DNA of 64,000 bases from Vespula vulgaris (GCF_905475345.1 NC_066591.1:3792001-3856000), one strand, 5' to 3'; positions 10,636 to 22,952 are shown, counted from the first letter of the stretch. The notes: generated by a model not told the origin, from the sequence alone. Made by a program: numbers and translations.

Positions 10636-12040
10636 TACGTAAATAAATGCATTTTATGTAACGAAAATTGTTGAAAACAAAAAAGGGATATAATAAAGTT
10701 TTATAAACCGAATATCTAAGATCTTTGTGAACGTGCTTCGAGCAACATTGTCGATCGTAAAGTTCGCAAACGAGATCGCTTATACTCTAATAATAGCGAC
10801 ACCTTATATGGATCACGATCGTACGATCGTTCGTTGATCTTTTGCAACAGTCTGCGTGCGACTTTTGTGACCTATGCTTACACTCTGACGTTTTAATATC
10901 TTAAATTATGTGTAATATGTATACATACATGTATATGCATATACTTATGATATACGGAAGAGAAAGAGAGAGAAAGAGATTGATGTTAAATTTTCAACGC
11001 CATTTTGATCTTGAAGAATACCAATGATCGAGGTCATTCATCAATTAATTTATGTTAATATATTAAACATTTTATCCAAATTAAATTTACTACCATATGC
11101 AAGTTTTATATATTTTATATTATTATCATTCTTTTTGATAAGATAAAGTTATAGATTTATTTTACAAGTTTTTAATAACGATTCATTTATGAAACGAAAT
11201 TATTAACATACGTAAATCTATATGATCTATATTTAATAAAGAGTGATGAAAGTATTTAATAAATCTACAGATCTATACAAAAAAAAAATTATAGATTTAT
11301 AGAAAATTTTAAACAACGAATAAAATTATCAATATAAATCATTCCCATCTTCCGAAAAAAAAATATATATATAAATCTAGTAAAAAATTTTGAACAACAA
11401 AAAATTAAGAGACAGATGATCGATATGAATAATTGTTTTCAAGGATACACAAATTAATTCACAATGTTTAACAATGAACGAACTATTCCTTCGAATCATT
11501 ATTAAATATACGTAATACCACAAATACACGATATACGATATACGATATTATTACGAATAAAAAAATCAATCGATCTCAGATTAAAATTTTCGCGATCGAG
11601 GTCAATTCTCTTATGGTATAAAACCGATATCTAAAAATAATCTGATCGTATGAAACGAGCTATATAGAGTATTGTATATTATACTGAAGTAAAATAGAAA
11701 GGACGTTGCATGATAAAAATCGAATCGATTGGTATAATAAAGAAGGGCAAGAGGTATGGTGGACGAAAGTTTCCTTTCGAACTACATACATACATACATA
11801 CATACATACATACACATACATATACCTGATGTATGTACGTATATATGCATATATATAAATATGTGTATGTACGCATGTATGTATGTGAAACAGAAACGGT
11901 AAAAAGAGAAAGAGAGAGAGATAAAAAAAGAGAGAAAGAGAGAGGAAGAGAAAGAGAAAAAAAAAAGAAAGAAGAGAAATAAAAGGAAACTTTTACGGCA
12001 CTGGACGCAATCCATGAGGACCAGTCCAGAGTTTACCACC
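10636..12040. other. non-coding AT-rich stretch
   Basis: No exon supported. A GC-richer patch at 10740-10890 holds the near-palindrome GATCACGATCGTACGATCGTTC. Otherwise it is AT-rich, with a CATA run at 11784-11815 and a GA tract at 11905-11975. Confidence 0.45.
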
Positions 12041-12149
12041 GTACTGACCTACTTACAATCTTCTATCTCTTCTTACCGATCACTTTCGTGATCACTGACT
12101 AACAGGAGAATGCTTGAAACCTTCTTCCTCTCGAATCGTAGGTCAGTAC
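12041..12149. repeat. 12-bp inverted repeat enclosing a small hairpin
   Basis: GTACTGACCTAC at 12041-12052 is perfectly repeated in inverted orientation at 12138-12149. Near the middle of the 85-bp spacer, GATCAC and GTGATC form a second palindrome around a 4-nt loop (TTTC). Arms are not complementary beyond 12 bp, so neither a long foldback nor a typical miRNA precursor is indicated. Confidence 0.6.
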
Positions 12150-12153
12150 TTAT

Positions 12154-12193
<40 letters not shown>

Positions 12194-12909
12194 CTTTTTT
12201 ATTCTCTTTATCTTCATTCTGCTTCCTTTAATTTAAATGAAAAATTAAATGGTGTTATATGTCACTGCGTATTGTCATAATAATGTGACATCGAATATAT
12301 TTTTGAAGATAATTTATTTTTTCAATTACGTAGAATTCAGTGGCTTTGATTATCGATATTTATTTATCGATATATGTATTTTTTTTTTTTTCTATATAAA
12401 ATTAGTATATAGTATTTTATTGTATAATTTTATATGAAAAAAGTATAGACGTATTTAGAAATTTATTTCGTATATTTTCTTTTTTGTTTTTGTACTTAGA
12501 AATTATTTAAAAAGTATTTGGATGTATTTTATATATTTATATTTGTTCACGTGGTGAAGTATCAATTACCAATATATAACAGCGATGTGTTTTTCAATCA
12601 AGTATGTACGTATGTTCCTGGATTAATTACCAATGTTATTGTATATTTAAGATAATATATATCAAGTATATATGTATGAATATATATGTATGTATGTTTG
12701 TCAATTAATTATCAATGTTTTAAAATCATACATCAATATGTCATACATATGTGACTATGTATACACTTGTCTTCGTGAATTGATTATCAGTATGACATGT
12801 TTTTAAAACAATTGATATTGAGTAGAGACGCATTTAGTGCGTATGTAAGTACGTATTTATATACGCATATGTATATATACATATACATATACATATATAC
12901 ATACATACA

Positions 12910-12944
<35 letters not shown>

Positions 12945-13071
12945 GCTTCACGTATTAATTTCCAAATTGACTTATTTTTCAGAAATATATCACGATATAA
13001 TTTAAGATATAATTTACGATATAATTTACGATACATATACTATATATATATTTTTTTATATTACATATTTT
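12150..13071. other. non-coding stretch with microsatellites
   Basis: A (TC)n run at about 12158-12189 is followed by AT-rich sequence with a (CATA)n array at about 12895-12938. No coding signal. Confidence 0.5.
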
Positions 13072-13325
13072 TTATCGTTTTATTATTTTGAAATGATTCA
13101 ATGAAGAATATCTTTTTTCTTTTTTTTATTTTGTAAAAATTTTTTCAGTGTTTTGTATCTGAAAAAAAAAGTATAATAATAATAATATATACGTAAATTA
13201 CACACACACACACACACAAAGTTTCTAATGAAAGTAAAGTCTAACGATAATATATAAAAAAATTATCAATAAATTCCCATGCTTCCATTATTTCCTAAAG
13301 ATTATAGAAAACATTTACACAAACA
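13072..13325. repeat. copy 1 of a diverged direct duplication
   Basis: Matches 14281-14507. Shared blocks in the same order include TTATCGTTTTATT, ATTTTGTAAAAATTTTTTTCAGTG, an identical segment of about 40 bp starting GTTTCTAATGAAAGTAAAGT (13221 here, 14400 in copy 2), and CCATTATTTCCTAAAGATTATAGAAAAC. Copy 1 carries a CA-repeat expansion at 13200-13217. Similarity ends abruptly after ACACAAACAT. Confidence 0.8.
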
Positions 13326-13825
13326 TATGTATATATATATATCTTTTTTTTTTTACAAATACACATACGATATATATGCAATATTCTATTTACCAATATC
13401 GATTTATCGATGGAATAAAATAGCAAAGATTTTGCAATAAAGAAAGAGAGTAAATTCAAGACTCGTTACAGCTCACATACTCGAGACAATCGAAGGAGAT
13501 TTGGAAACAATTGTTAGCAGATAACCTGGATCGCGAGTCCAGGAAATATCGACTAAGTACTTTACCTCTTTACGTATACCCTATTTTCGAGATACCTTTG
13601 TTAATACTTCCCTTTCTTTTCTTTTCGTTCATATCTTCTCTTTCTTTTTCTCTGTATTTTTTTTTTTTTTTTTTTTCTTAACATTGCTGAAATATTCAGC
13701 AACCTTGCGTGTACGTATACATGTAGGTATTATATACAGATATACATATATACATAGATATCGTCAAGGTCCATTTCCAGACGTTACGTGTCAGAATTCA
13801 TAGTACACGATTGCCCACTTTCACC

Positions 13826-13861
<36 letters not shown>

Positions 13862-14280
13862 AATCATCATCATCATAGTTCTTACTCGTTAACTTACACA
13901 TTTTTATCCTTCGTGCTGTAAAAAGGATATCTGTATCGTTCGAAATTGAATTATATTTATGTGTGTGTGTGTGTATGTGTTTGTTTATTTGTTTGTGTCT
14001 GTGTATATTTACGTATAACTTTTTACTCGCGAAGGCCGAGTTTAATCTCTGAAGCATTAAAAAAAAAAAAAAGAGGTTCTTTGAACTAATCAGTGCGTTA
14101 ACTCGACGATCGAGTAACTTGGAGAAAAAGTGTGTGATAATAGTTATTTTAGATACTTATTAGATTATTTTATAGTTCGTACGATTCCTTTTATCTCGTC
14201 TCTTTTTCTTCTTTGTTTTTTATTTTCGTAGATCATTGAGGATTTATTTGAGAATATATTCTTTTTTTTTCTTTTATTTC
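13326..14280. other. spacer between the duplicated segments
   Basis: Includes T and CT tracts (13640-13680), an (ATC)n triplet array at 13826-13876 and a GT run near 13960. The Asp/Glu or His-rich frames are microsatellite shadows. No gene seen. Confidence 0.5.
13826..13876. repeat. (ATC)n triplet array
   Basis: About 12 perfect CAT units, then interrupted ones. Confidence 0.9.
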
Positions 14281-14507
14281 TTATCGTTTTATTTTTTTTT
14301 TCATTTTGTAAAAATTTTTTTTCAGTGTTCCATATGTGAAAGAAAGATATAATAATAATATATACGTAAATTATACGTACATATATACGTACATAAAAAG
14401 TTTCTAATGAAAGTAAAGTCTAACGATAATATATAAAAAATCATACCAATAAATTCCCATGTTTCCATTATTTCCTAAAGATTATAGAAAACGTTTACAC
14501 AAACATC
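14281..14507. repeat. copy 2 of a diverged direct duplication
   Basis: Second copy of the segment at 13072-13325, offset by about 1.18 kb. Here the CA expansion of copy 1 is replaced by ATACGTACATATATACGTAC, showing that the microsatellite diverged after duplication. The spacer of about 1 kb and the lack of TG...CA ends argue against an LTR pair. Confidence 0.8.
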
Positions 14508-15108
14508 ATGGATTTCAATGAGATCGACTTATCGAAAGAATTCTTTACACGGAAATGAAAAGAGAAAAAAAGAATTATAACAATGATAAGAAAAAGTGGA
14601 GAAGAAAAAAAAAGACGTAGTAAAAAAAATTCGAAAGGAAAAGAAAGGGAAAAAAAGGAAAAGTTAGATAGATGGAAATGGAAAATGGCGATAGAAAGTA
14701 TTGTAAAAAATTTTTAACGATAGCTATCTAACGATTCGATTTAAAGGAAATCGAAGTCGATATATCGTATTTAATATACGATTGAATCGACGACAGACGA
14801 TTTTATTCTATCCTCGCTTTTACCAGCCGCCGTTTATCCATTTCAATTACATACATATATATATACTCACATCTGTATATACATAAACACATACGAGTAT
14901 AAGTGTATATACGTATACGTAATATACATGCATATCTATAAGTAATACATATACAGCTGTATACATATATATATATATAATATATATTTGTGTGTGTGTA
15001 TATAATATTTATGTATATCTATAAGTAGAGAGGGAAGTAAACGAACGAGTTTTCTTAACACGTGAAACGAGATACGTTCACGCGTTATACCACGAAGCCA
15101 CCTGAAAG
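14508..15108. other. non-coding, purine-rich then TA-rich
   Basis: Purine-rich to about 14700, then TA- and CATA-rich to about 15030. No exon signal. Confidence 0.45.
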
Positions 15109-15291
15109 TCAAGACTCTCGTATTGCGTAGGCTAGCTTCAGTAGGTGGTAGTATAGTTCCATGCAAGTATCCGAGGATGTTGAAGCTCTGCTAGTTGTCT
15201 GCTACTCCCACCAACAATGTAGGTAGACTGCTTTCTTCATTTCACCATAGTCGAGTTTCACCCTTTCCTCGATTTCCGTGTTATTTGCCAT
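15109..15291 (-). pseudogene. ORF with strong start context, interrupted by one in-frame TAG
   Basis: On the minus strand CCAAGATGG starts a frame at 15291, beginning MANNTEIEERVKLDYGEMKK and ending after 29 codons at TAG (15202-15204). The same frame then stays open for another 30 codons (including the segment TCMELYYHLLKLAYAIRES) to TGA at 15109-15111. The base composition is clearly richer in G and C than the flanks (about 15040-15300). Readings: a small gene of 29 residues, a degraded gene with one nonsense mutation, or a start exon whose donor (TTG|GTGGGA) precedes the TAG. The CCAAGATGGC start also matches a YY1/Pho-type site, so a regulatory element is a further option. No family recognised. 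Confidence 0.28.
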
Positions 15292-17345
15292 CTTGGTTAA
15301 TCAAAACCTCTTTCACTTCAGTCTCTTCAGTATATATTGAAATATATTTATAAAATATTTTTTACAAACATATACACATACATATATATATATTTGTGTG
15401 TGTGTGATAAATATTTCATAATATTTATGTTATAATTATTAGAAAAAAAAAAAAAAATGTTTTATCAAATTTATTTTGGTTAATTAAAACCTTTTCATTT
15501 TACTTTCGAATATATAGAATTATATTTATAAAATATTTATTATATATATATATATAAAATTTATTTTATAAATTATATTTATGATACTATTCGAACGATT
15601 GAGTAGTATATATTCTTAACAATGGCCGGAACTCTCACACTTAAAAAAAAAAAAAAGAAAAAGAAAAAAGAAAGAAAGAAAGAGAAAAAAAATACAATGC
15701 AACTTGAATTTTATATGCGTAAAACGTTATAAACATAACATATATCACAACATAAAGATACATAAACATTAAGAACGAGAAATCTCAGAAAGATGGAATT
15801 CTATGCATTGTTGAAACACCAAACGTTCCTCTAATTATATTACACACCTACTAATGAAAACATTATTCGTTAGATATATTTCTCTATTTTATTAACAGGT
15901 ATCTTATATTATATCATGAGATTTGCATCATCAGATTTAATGATATTTATTTAGTTTGTTAACGAAGATAAATTTATTTGTTAAAGAGTCTTACCATAGA
16001 ACAGTAATAATAATCATAACGAGAATGTTATATATATACACACACACACATATATATATATGAGAGTTCAGTTTAAATCTCACAAAGTATACATACATAC
16101 ATATATACATATATAAAGAAACTGAAGTAAAGTTGAGTCAATTCTTTACCGTATCAAAGACTATAACGATACGTTGTCTGAACCCGTCCGTTGTTTACTA
16201 CGCATCCCAAGCTGAATTCCAAATAACCATAATTCCATAACGGTCGTGAACATTACCCACGTTCGTGTGCGATCTCTTCCTCCTCCACTACCTCCATCTA
16301 CCATTACTACCACCTCCATAACTTCTCCACCTACTCGTCTACTTATTCTTGTGAGAATGACCTTACTATAGATATATGTACATGTATGTATGTATGTACG
16401 TATGTATACATATGTATATATCTTATGTATCCCTAACATAAGTGTCTCTCTACCCTGACTGTTTTACAATAGATAACAAGTATTACAACAGTACCTTACG
16501 TGACTTCCTATCGACATATTATGTAGTTACATATTGTATATATATATCTGTGTAAGTACGTGTATACGATTTTTTCTTTTTTTTTTTTTTACTCCATCAA
16601 ATATATTTACGTGTTTATTCTTGATTTTATTATGAATAATAATTTTAAAATTGTATGTTGATATGTATGTATTATGTATATATATATATAGTACTATATT
16701 AAGAATTTTAGATATTTTATATTAAAATAATGAATGATATTTCGTAAATTGAATGAAAAACTTGTAATGATATTTGATATATAACAAAAAAAGTCGATGA
16801 AAAATGTCGGAAAAAGAAGCCAATAGAGAATAATGATTACTTTATATCCAATATAATAATACACTTAACATTCTGATTGATTTCCTAACTGAAACATTTG
16901 AAAAATATTTCATACGATCAACTTAATAATATATTCAAGTAAGCAACAAAAAACAATCATTATTTTATTTCGAAGAAAAAAAAAAAGAAAAGAGAAACGA
17001 AAAGCCTGCAATATTCACAATAATTATTTATCTCTAACGAAAAATTTGTAACTTCATATAATTACCGACCGATTCAATTACAAACGAAACAACATTAAAT
17101 TCCTCTATAAATCTCTCTATCTCTGTTTATCTAATACGATCTATATTAAATATGTCGACATAAACGTCGCTTGTAAAATATATTTATATTAGCATTATAT
17201 TAAAAGTCGATCGTATTGGACTCCATAAACGAATGTTGCTGTGAACATTGAACATTTGATAAAGAATTATTTTTTATGGGATTAGTCGAGCATGAAGTTG
17301 TTTCCTTTAACAACATATTCTCAATTTTGTTTTAACGATGTATTC
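15292..17345. other. non-coding stretch
   Basis: AT-rich with small CA, TA and GTAT runs. Between 16180 and 16340 a moderately GC-rich, CTCC/ACC-rich segment gives an open minus-strand frame that ends in a CATA/TATG microsatellite. It has no convincing start or splice sites, so it is not called. Nothing else supported. Confidence 0.45.
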
Positions 17346-17374
17346 CGTTGGTCAACCCGTTGGATCGACCAACG
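17346..17374. repeat. short perfect hairpin
   Basis: CGTTGGTC (17346-17353) pairs with GACCAACG (17367-17374) across a 13-nt loop. It lies in a GC-richer patch rich in GATCGA words (about 17340-17460). Confidence 0.5.
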
Positions 17375-19039
17375 ACGGATCCATCGATCGATTCAACAAC
17401 GATCGACACGGAACGATCCATGCTAATAAGATCGACTCGAGGATGCAACGATCCACCTATATAATCTTTTCCTTTCTCGTTTTACAAATATCTTTCAGGA
17501 TGAATGCATAAGTGCGAATAGTATTTTGCCTTAGGCATACAACCAATACAAGGTATCATATCCTTCTCTTATTTAACTAACTATAGGTACTATAGTTTGC
17601 TATAGTCACTAATTCTAAGTATGTATACTAGATATACGTTCACGCTCCGTTTACTACGGGTCAACAAAGAGACTACCATATTTAAAACTGTCAACCGTCT
17701 CCCCTTTACGATCTACCGCGGCAACGGAACTCTTTAATGACGTGCATTCACCAACTGAAATTATTATTACGGGAGGAATATTTATCGTACCTTCCTTCTA
17801 TTTTTTTTCTTCTTCTTTTATCGTTTTTTCTTTCTTTTCTTTTCTTTTTTCTTTTTTTTATTTCTTTCTTTCTTTCTATCTTTCTTCATTCATTCGTAAA
17901 ACAGATAAGAGAGAGAGAGAGAGGGAGGGAGAGAGATGAAAATATGTATTGTTTATTGTACTCCAAGTAAAAGTTTTGATCAAAATTATATTAATATTAT
18001 TTGTGAATGAATTATAATAAAAAGTAGAATTACACACGTGCTCATAGAGAGCGGTTCGTTTTATTTATTTGATATTTAGATGAAAATTATTCATATGAAT
18101 TTTGATAATGATTGATAATAATATTATTATATTGGATGATAAATATATATATATATATAATATTTATTTAATTTAGTATTGAAATATTCAAAATTACGAA
18201 ATAAAATTATATTTTGAATTAGATATATCAATCTATTTAAGGATTTTAATATTCAAATATAAAATCGGTATAAATTCTAACTAAAATATATGTTGAATGT
18301 TTAATAGAAATAAAAAATTTCGTTTATAGATCTGTAAAGTATTATCGTAAAATTGCAACGATTAAATATTTGATCGTCCATTAACATATCGGTACAATCA
18401 TCGTAAAATAAATCTTTAAATATCGTCCAATGACTTTTTTCCCCTTCTTTTATATTTTTTCAATTCGAAAGGAGCCTCGTCAAATATGGAAGAATATTAT
18501 CAATGATCGTGGGTGAAATCGGGTATGGAGTCAACTCGATTTGAATGTTATCTCTCCGTAATTAAATTCATCGATTCGAGTTTAATACCTCATAACGAAC
18601 GGTGTAGTACCGTTCGATCCAAGATGGCGATCAGACAGTTTCGATCGTACGTTATAACGATCCTCCTGATATAAGCGTCTTATTTACGTAGTCACAAGTA
18701 GTTATGTAGGTAGGTATATAACGTAGAGGAACCCACTTTCCTTCGTTCTTTTTAATGAATATCTTGTGACGTGTATCATGAGAGGAACCTTCGAGAGGTA
18801 TTTAATAATAACCGGAAAACAAAAACAATCGTCATTAGCGGAATGATCGTGAGCGTCGTTTTTGATTATTCAAAGAAAAAAAATTCTTTTACCGATCCAA
18901 TCTGATCGAATCATTTTGTTTTTTATCTAACTTTATTTTATTTATTTATTTTTTTTTTTAATCGACCGCGATAGTCGATGCGATAAAAAATAATATATTC
19001 CGTTTTTTTTTTTTTTATAATACGTCGAACGAATAAATA
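17375..19039. other. non-coding stretch with two GC-richer patches
   Basis: GC-richer at 17640-17740 and 18480-18720. A TTTC tract lies at 17800-17885, followed by a GA run. No splice-supported exon was found. The second patch carries the hairpin at 18596-18616 and a CCAAGATGGCG word at 18619-18629. Confidence 0.4.
18596..18616. repeat. 8-bp perfect hairpin before CCAAGATGGCG
   Basis: CGAACGGT (18596-18603) and ACCGTTCG (18609-18616) are perfect inverted repeats around GTAGT. The motif CCAAGATGGCG starts 2 nt downstream, and its ATG opens a 16-codon frame beginning MAIRQFRSYVITILLI. Confidence 0.5.
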
Positions 19040-19265
19040 AAAGTTTGTAATATGCAATATATAATTACTATATATATTAGTATACGGTATACTGATAGTA
19101 AATATTATTGCATACTAATACCATAGTATATTACGTAGTATTATATGATAATACCGTAGCATACTAAATAGTATTATATACCGACGATACAGTATATCTA
19201 TTAAATAATATTGTACATCAATACTACATTATATCTATGAGATATTATTATTCTATTATCGTTAA
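19040..19265. repeat. degenerate tandem array of TAGTATACxGTA-like units
   Basis: Roughly 40-bp units built from TACTAATACCGTAGTATA and TAGTATTATAT words, recurring about five times with heavy divergence. Not a microsatellite. Unit boundaries are approximate. Confidence 0.55.
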
Positions 19266-19362
19266 CATTTGCATATGACAAAAATAGTAAACGATATTAA
19301 ACATCAATATTAAAATAATACTTAGATAATTAGTTGAAATTAGATCGGTCATCTCGCTTTAT

Positions 19363-19412
19363 CAAGCATTGAAATCACCAATCGTGTTACGTTCAAGTAT
19401 TGAAATCTCCAA
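19363..19412. repeat. 19-bp imperfect direct repeat
   Basis: CAAGCATTGAAATCACCAA (from 19363) and CAAGTATTGAAATCTCCAA (from 19394) differ at two positions, with a period of 31 bp. Confidence 0.7.
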
Positions 19413-19537
19413 ACGTATATCGGTAGATATCTGTGGTAAGAAAATAAACACGTAATCGATTACAGTTTACAAACGTGGAAAGCATGTAATTTCCCGTATA
19501 CAGGTAACAGAAAAAGGATGAAAAGTTATTCGAACAT
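19393..19537 (-). CDS. possible terminal exon with a very strong acceptor
   Basis: On the minus strand a long pyrimidine run (TCTTCTTTCTTTTTCCTTTC then CTTAG) predicts an acceptor at 19538. The exon has two open options. Frame +1 runs 47 codons to TGA at 19393-19395, with a Cys/Tyr-rich peptide beginning CSNNFSSFFCYLYTGNYMLS. Frame +2 runs 23 codons (VRITFHPFSV...). The open frame continues upstream through the pyrimidine tract, so it was not selected by the splice site alone. No family is recognisable. A noncoding 3' exon or chance remain possible. Confidence 0.27.
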
Positions 19538-21336
19538 CTAAGGAAAGGAAAAAGAAAGAAGATAAAAATACGAGACCCGCCAAGACCGATAACGAGAATT
19601 CGAACCGGTCGCAACAACCATTTTTCCTAGTTTTTGCTACACGAAGAACGGTTTCGTCGAGAGAACTCAGCAAACCAAGTGACCTCCTCCTCCTCCTCCT
19701 CCTCCTCTTCCACTTCTTTTTCCTCCTTTCCTTCTTCCATCAACTTTTTCTCCTTCTCCTCTTATTCTCGATCAAGTACATCGCGTTTACTCAAACCAAG
19801 ATCTAAAAATATTTTCGATCAAATGGACATAATCGAAAATATCGTAACAAATGTTAAATATTTTTGATATACAAAATTGTTTACGAGATCAAAAGTTCCT
19901 AGCTGATATTAAAAATTAATTGTTCGCTCGTTTTCGAAAGTTTTCGGATTGATTTTCTTTCTTTCTCTCTCTCTCTTTTTTTTTTTTTTGATATCGTAAA
20001 AAAATCGACAGATTTTCGTGAATCTTATATCTGAAAAAAATTCAAATCGATTTCTTTTCGTTTAAAAAAATTATCATTAACTGTTTAATAATTTTCACGA
20101 GGAGTTTTCATTTAATATAGCTTAACTTGAAGGATCTACTACTCGATTGTCACATTCCGATTGACACAGAGTACCTAGATAGATCAGTATTAATTACTTA
20201 GATCTATAAGACAAAGTGACACCACGGATACGGTACAGATACGGTGTACAGATACGCCATCGTATTACGGGACTTCTATTTCGCACACTTCTCACGTGAT
20301 TACGACGATGCGTAGCCGGAATGTGTAGTCTCATTGACTACGTTCGATAATACTTAGAATTCGAACATAGAATTCATGGAATTCATTTGACAAGCCATTT
20401 AAAAATGACACTAATCAAATTTTCAAACTGTAATAACAAATTTATACTAATAGAATAATAATGTTAAAGTAGATATTTGTTAAAAGATAACTCCAAAGTC
20501 TTGAAAAGTTTAATAATATAAAACAAACACGATCTAAAGATCAAAATAGTTCCATAAAAAATAAAAAATCAAGTTCTATAAAACTATAATCCAAAGAAAA
20601 GCATCTCAAGATCCAACATTATTCGCACCTCCCAGATATGTATATAAATATATACAATATAAATAATATAAAAGATAACGTAATGAAGTCCGAAGAGAAA
20701 AGTTAAAAGATAGATAAAACCGATGAAAATAATAATAATCCAGAGTGTTATAAATGTGCATAAATAATGGAAAAGAATAAATCTGTTAGAATGGTGAATA
20801 CTAAAAATCGTTTAACAAAGTTTATCATCAAGCCGTTAATCCGACGTGAAGTCACGAAGAACTTACGGATTCTCTTGAAGGAATATAACTCTAGGCGAGG
20901 TCAAAACTGAAAAGACTAGTATCTCCGATGATCGTTCTCGTCTCGTCTCGTCTCATCTCGTCTCGTTTCGTCTCGAGTCGGAGAGAGACCCGAACTGTTC
21001 GCCTTTTAAGTCCGTTTTCGTCAGTTAAGTTAACCATCGCTTACACATACAACGCGACATGCCAACACAGAATACACGGATCCCATAGCCACGTCATATA
21101 CAGTCACAATCGAACAGACACATAAACTGAAGTTATACAGTCGCACACATTAAAATATAGATACACTATTACATAGTCAGAGACACAGAGAAATATATAT
21201 ATATATATATATACGGTTAAACGGATACGCAATTAAATAGTCAGACAGACATTACAGTTCACAGGACAAACACACAGTTACACAGTATATACTTATACAG
21301 TATACAACCATACTGAAATATAGAACAAAAATATAT

Positions 21337-21370
<34 letters not shown>

Positions 21371-21559
21371 ATGCGTACCTATATATCGTAACACATAACA
21401 CACATATATATACATATGTATTAACTGGTATTCGACTGTTTGTTCTCCTATTGACATACTTTTCCATTACTCGTGTCGTAAGTTTGAGACAGGGTCGCTC
21501 AACCTTTTTTCCTTCTTTTATTTTTCTTTTAACTTTTGATACACTCTCTACCAGTCTTC
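19538..21559. other. non-coding stretch
   Basis: Holds a TCC-rich tract (19683-19760). Around 19870-19950 is a sequence resembling one end of the dispersed TIR family (GAGATCAAAAGTTCCTAGCTGA) without an identifiable partner. A GC-richer patch with repeated GGATACGGTACAGATACGGTG words lies at 20230-20345. TA runs lie near 21195 and 21340. No supported exon. Confidence 0.4.
20936..20976. repeat. (TCTCG)n pentamer array
   Basis: About eight TCTCG units with TCTCA and TTTCG variants, ending in CTCGAG. It lies in a GC-richer segment (20820-21020). Confidence 0.85.
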
Positions 21560-21835
21560 GAAAACTCTTCGAGAGATATCACGAATTGACCATGTTGGAA
21601 AGCCGATGTCCGTTCAATGGCCGTCGTTCTCCGTTCGGTAGCGCAACTACTATAGTTGAGCTAACTCCGCATTGGCTAACGGGTCGCAGCACCTCGTAAG
21701 CCTGCTCTGAATCGCAACAAACACCTTTTGTTTCTCTAAACACAACCAACTTTAAAACTCCGGCTCGTCGATTCTTTGCTTTAAATGGAACGGAGCCAAG
21801 TTCTATCGATGTTCGATACAAGGACGTTCACGTAA
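21560..21835. promoter_or_regulatory. GC-rich, CpG-containing island (promoter or exon candidate)
   Basis: A non-repetitive GC-richer block with many CpG, a CCAAT box on the minus strand (ATTGG at about 21672), and the palindromic CAACTACTATAGTTG. Both strands stay open for about 80 codons (plus 21451-21699, minus 21579-21821), which is what GC-rich DNA does by chance, so neither is called as protein. On the plus strand CACCTC|GTAAGCC at about 21699 is a donor-like site. A promoter with first exon is the favoured reading. Confidence 0.3.
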
Positions 21836-22448
21836 ACGGGAACAATGACTGAATTAAATCAACTATCAAATGTGAATGAAATCATTGTTGGTGTTCGTCC
21901 CATTCTTTATTTTGTATCTTTTTTTTTTCTTTTGTTCCTTTTTTCCCCTTTGTTCTTTTCTATTCTTTTTGCTTTTGCGACGATTTTTTTTTTAACGAAT
22001 TTCTAAGTTTCTTGTGGTAAATGTACTCCGTACTTCTTGATTAAACTTTCGAAATTTGTCGGGTAAGAAATTTTTTGTTTAAAAGAAAAGAAAAGGAAAA
22101 AGAAGATAAAAATAAAGAAAAAAGAAAAAGAAAAAGCTTGCAGATTTAACGATATCGTATCGAGCAGTAAAGACGGTGAAAGGATCGAGATTTCCATTAA
22201 CTGCGAAAATTTGCATAGGTACTCAAGTGCAGAAACGTAAGTATGTAGTAGTACATACATATACATACACGCATATATATATATATATATATATACACAG
22301 ACATACACACACATACACGTACACACATATATCCTCGAATCCCAAATTTGGCATGGTGACACGGAAACCGTTTGGTAAACACAGCCTCCAGTCTCCAGTC
22401 TCCTACCTTTTAGATTTCTCTTCGATGTGATTTGTCTTGCATACTCAC

Positions 22449-22529
22449 AGGCACAATCATTACTGTTATATTCGAATAAATGTTTGTTTTGTCTTCCGAA
22501 AGAATAGCTTTCATCTCGTCGAGAAGATT
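22449..22529 (-). CDS. possible internal 81-nt exon
   Basis: On the minus strand an acceptor (ATTACATTTCATTGTCCCAG) at 22530 and a consensus donor GCCT|GTGAGTATG at 22448 bracket 81 nt. Two of the three frames are open across it. Frame 0 gives 27 codons beginning NLLDEMKAILSEDKTNIYSN. The other continues into the 190-codon open frame of the region, whose remainder is a TA/CA microsatellite shadow. Both splice sites are good, but there is no partner exon in phase that can be defended. Confidence 0.3.
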
Positions 22530-22952
22530 CTGGGACAATGAAATGTAATACGCGTGAAATTTTCTTCTCAAGCAAATAAAAGAAATGTAATATATATAAT
22601 AACTGCGAGTATATTAAACGTTAATTGCCAACCTCCTATCCCCGAAAAAAAAAAAAGAAAAGAAAAAGGTAAAAAAAAAAAAAAAGAACACTAAAATTAT
22701 TCAGATTGTTAATTAATATACAAAAATGATGAAGCGTCGATAGGATGAGAAATAAGAAAAAAAATAAAATAAAAAAGAGAGAGAGAGAGAGAGAGAGAGA
22801 AGAAATTAAGCTGATGTCGAAAAAAATTCGATGAGAATAAAAACGAAAATGGATGTCTATATATATATATACAATAAAAAAATTAAAAAAAAAAAAGTCA
22901 AATATACATATAAATTCGATTAAACAATCCAGACTTGACTTCTCGATACGTT

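Noticed and set aside
13072..14507. Direct repeats as an LTR retrotransposon pair
   Set aside because: Copies lack TG...CA ends, the 1-kb interior has no gag or pol frame, a primer-binding site or polypurine tract pair is not visible, and no target duplication was found.
19595..19610. GGTTCGAATTC, a B-box-like word on the minus strand
   Set aside because: No A box, no tRNA-like pairing and no poly-T terminator at the right distance. A similar lone word at about 54080 was rejected for the same reason.
22003..22575. 190-codon minus-strand open frame, the longest in the window
   Set aside because: About half of it is TA/CA microsatellite and A/T-tract translation (Tyr/Ile/Cys/Val and Phe runs). 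Only the splice-bounded 81 nt at 22449-22529 was kept as a candidate.
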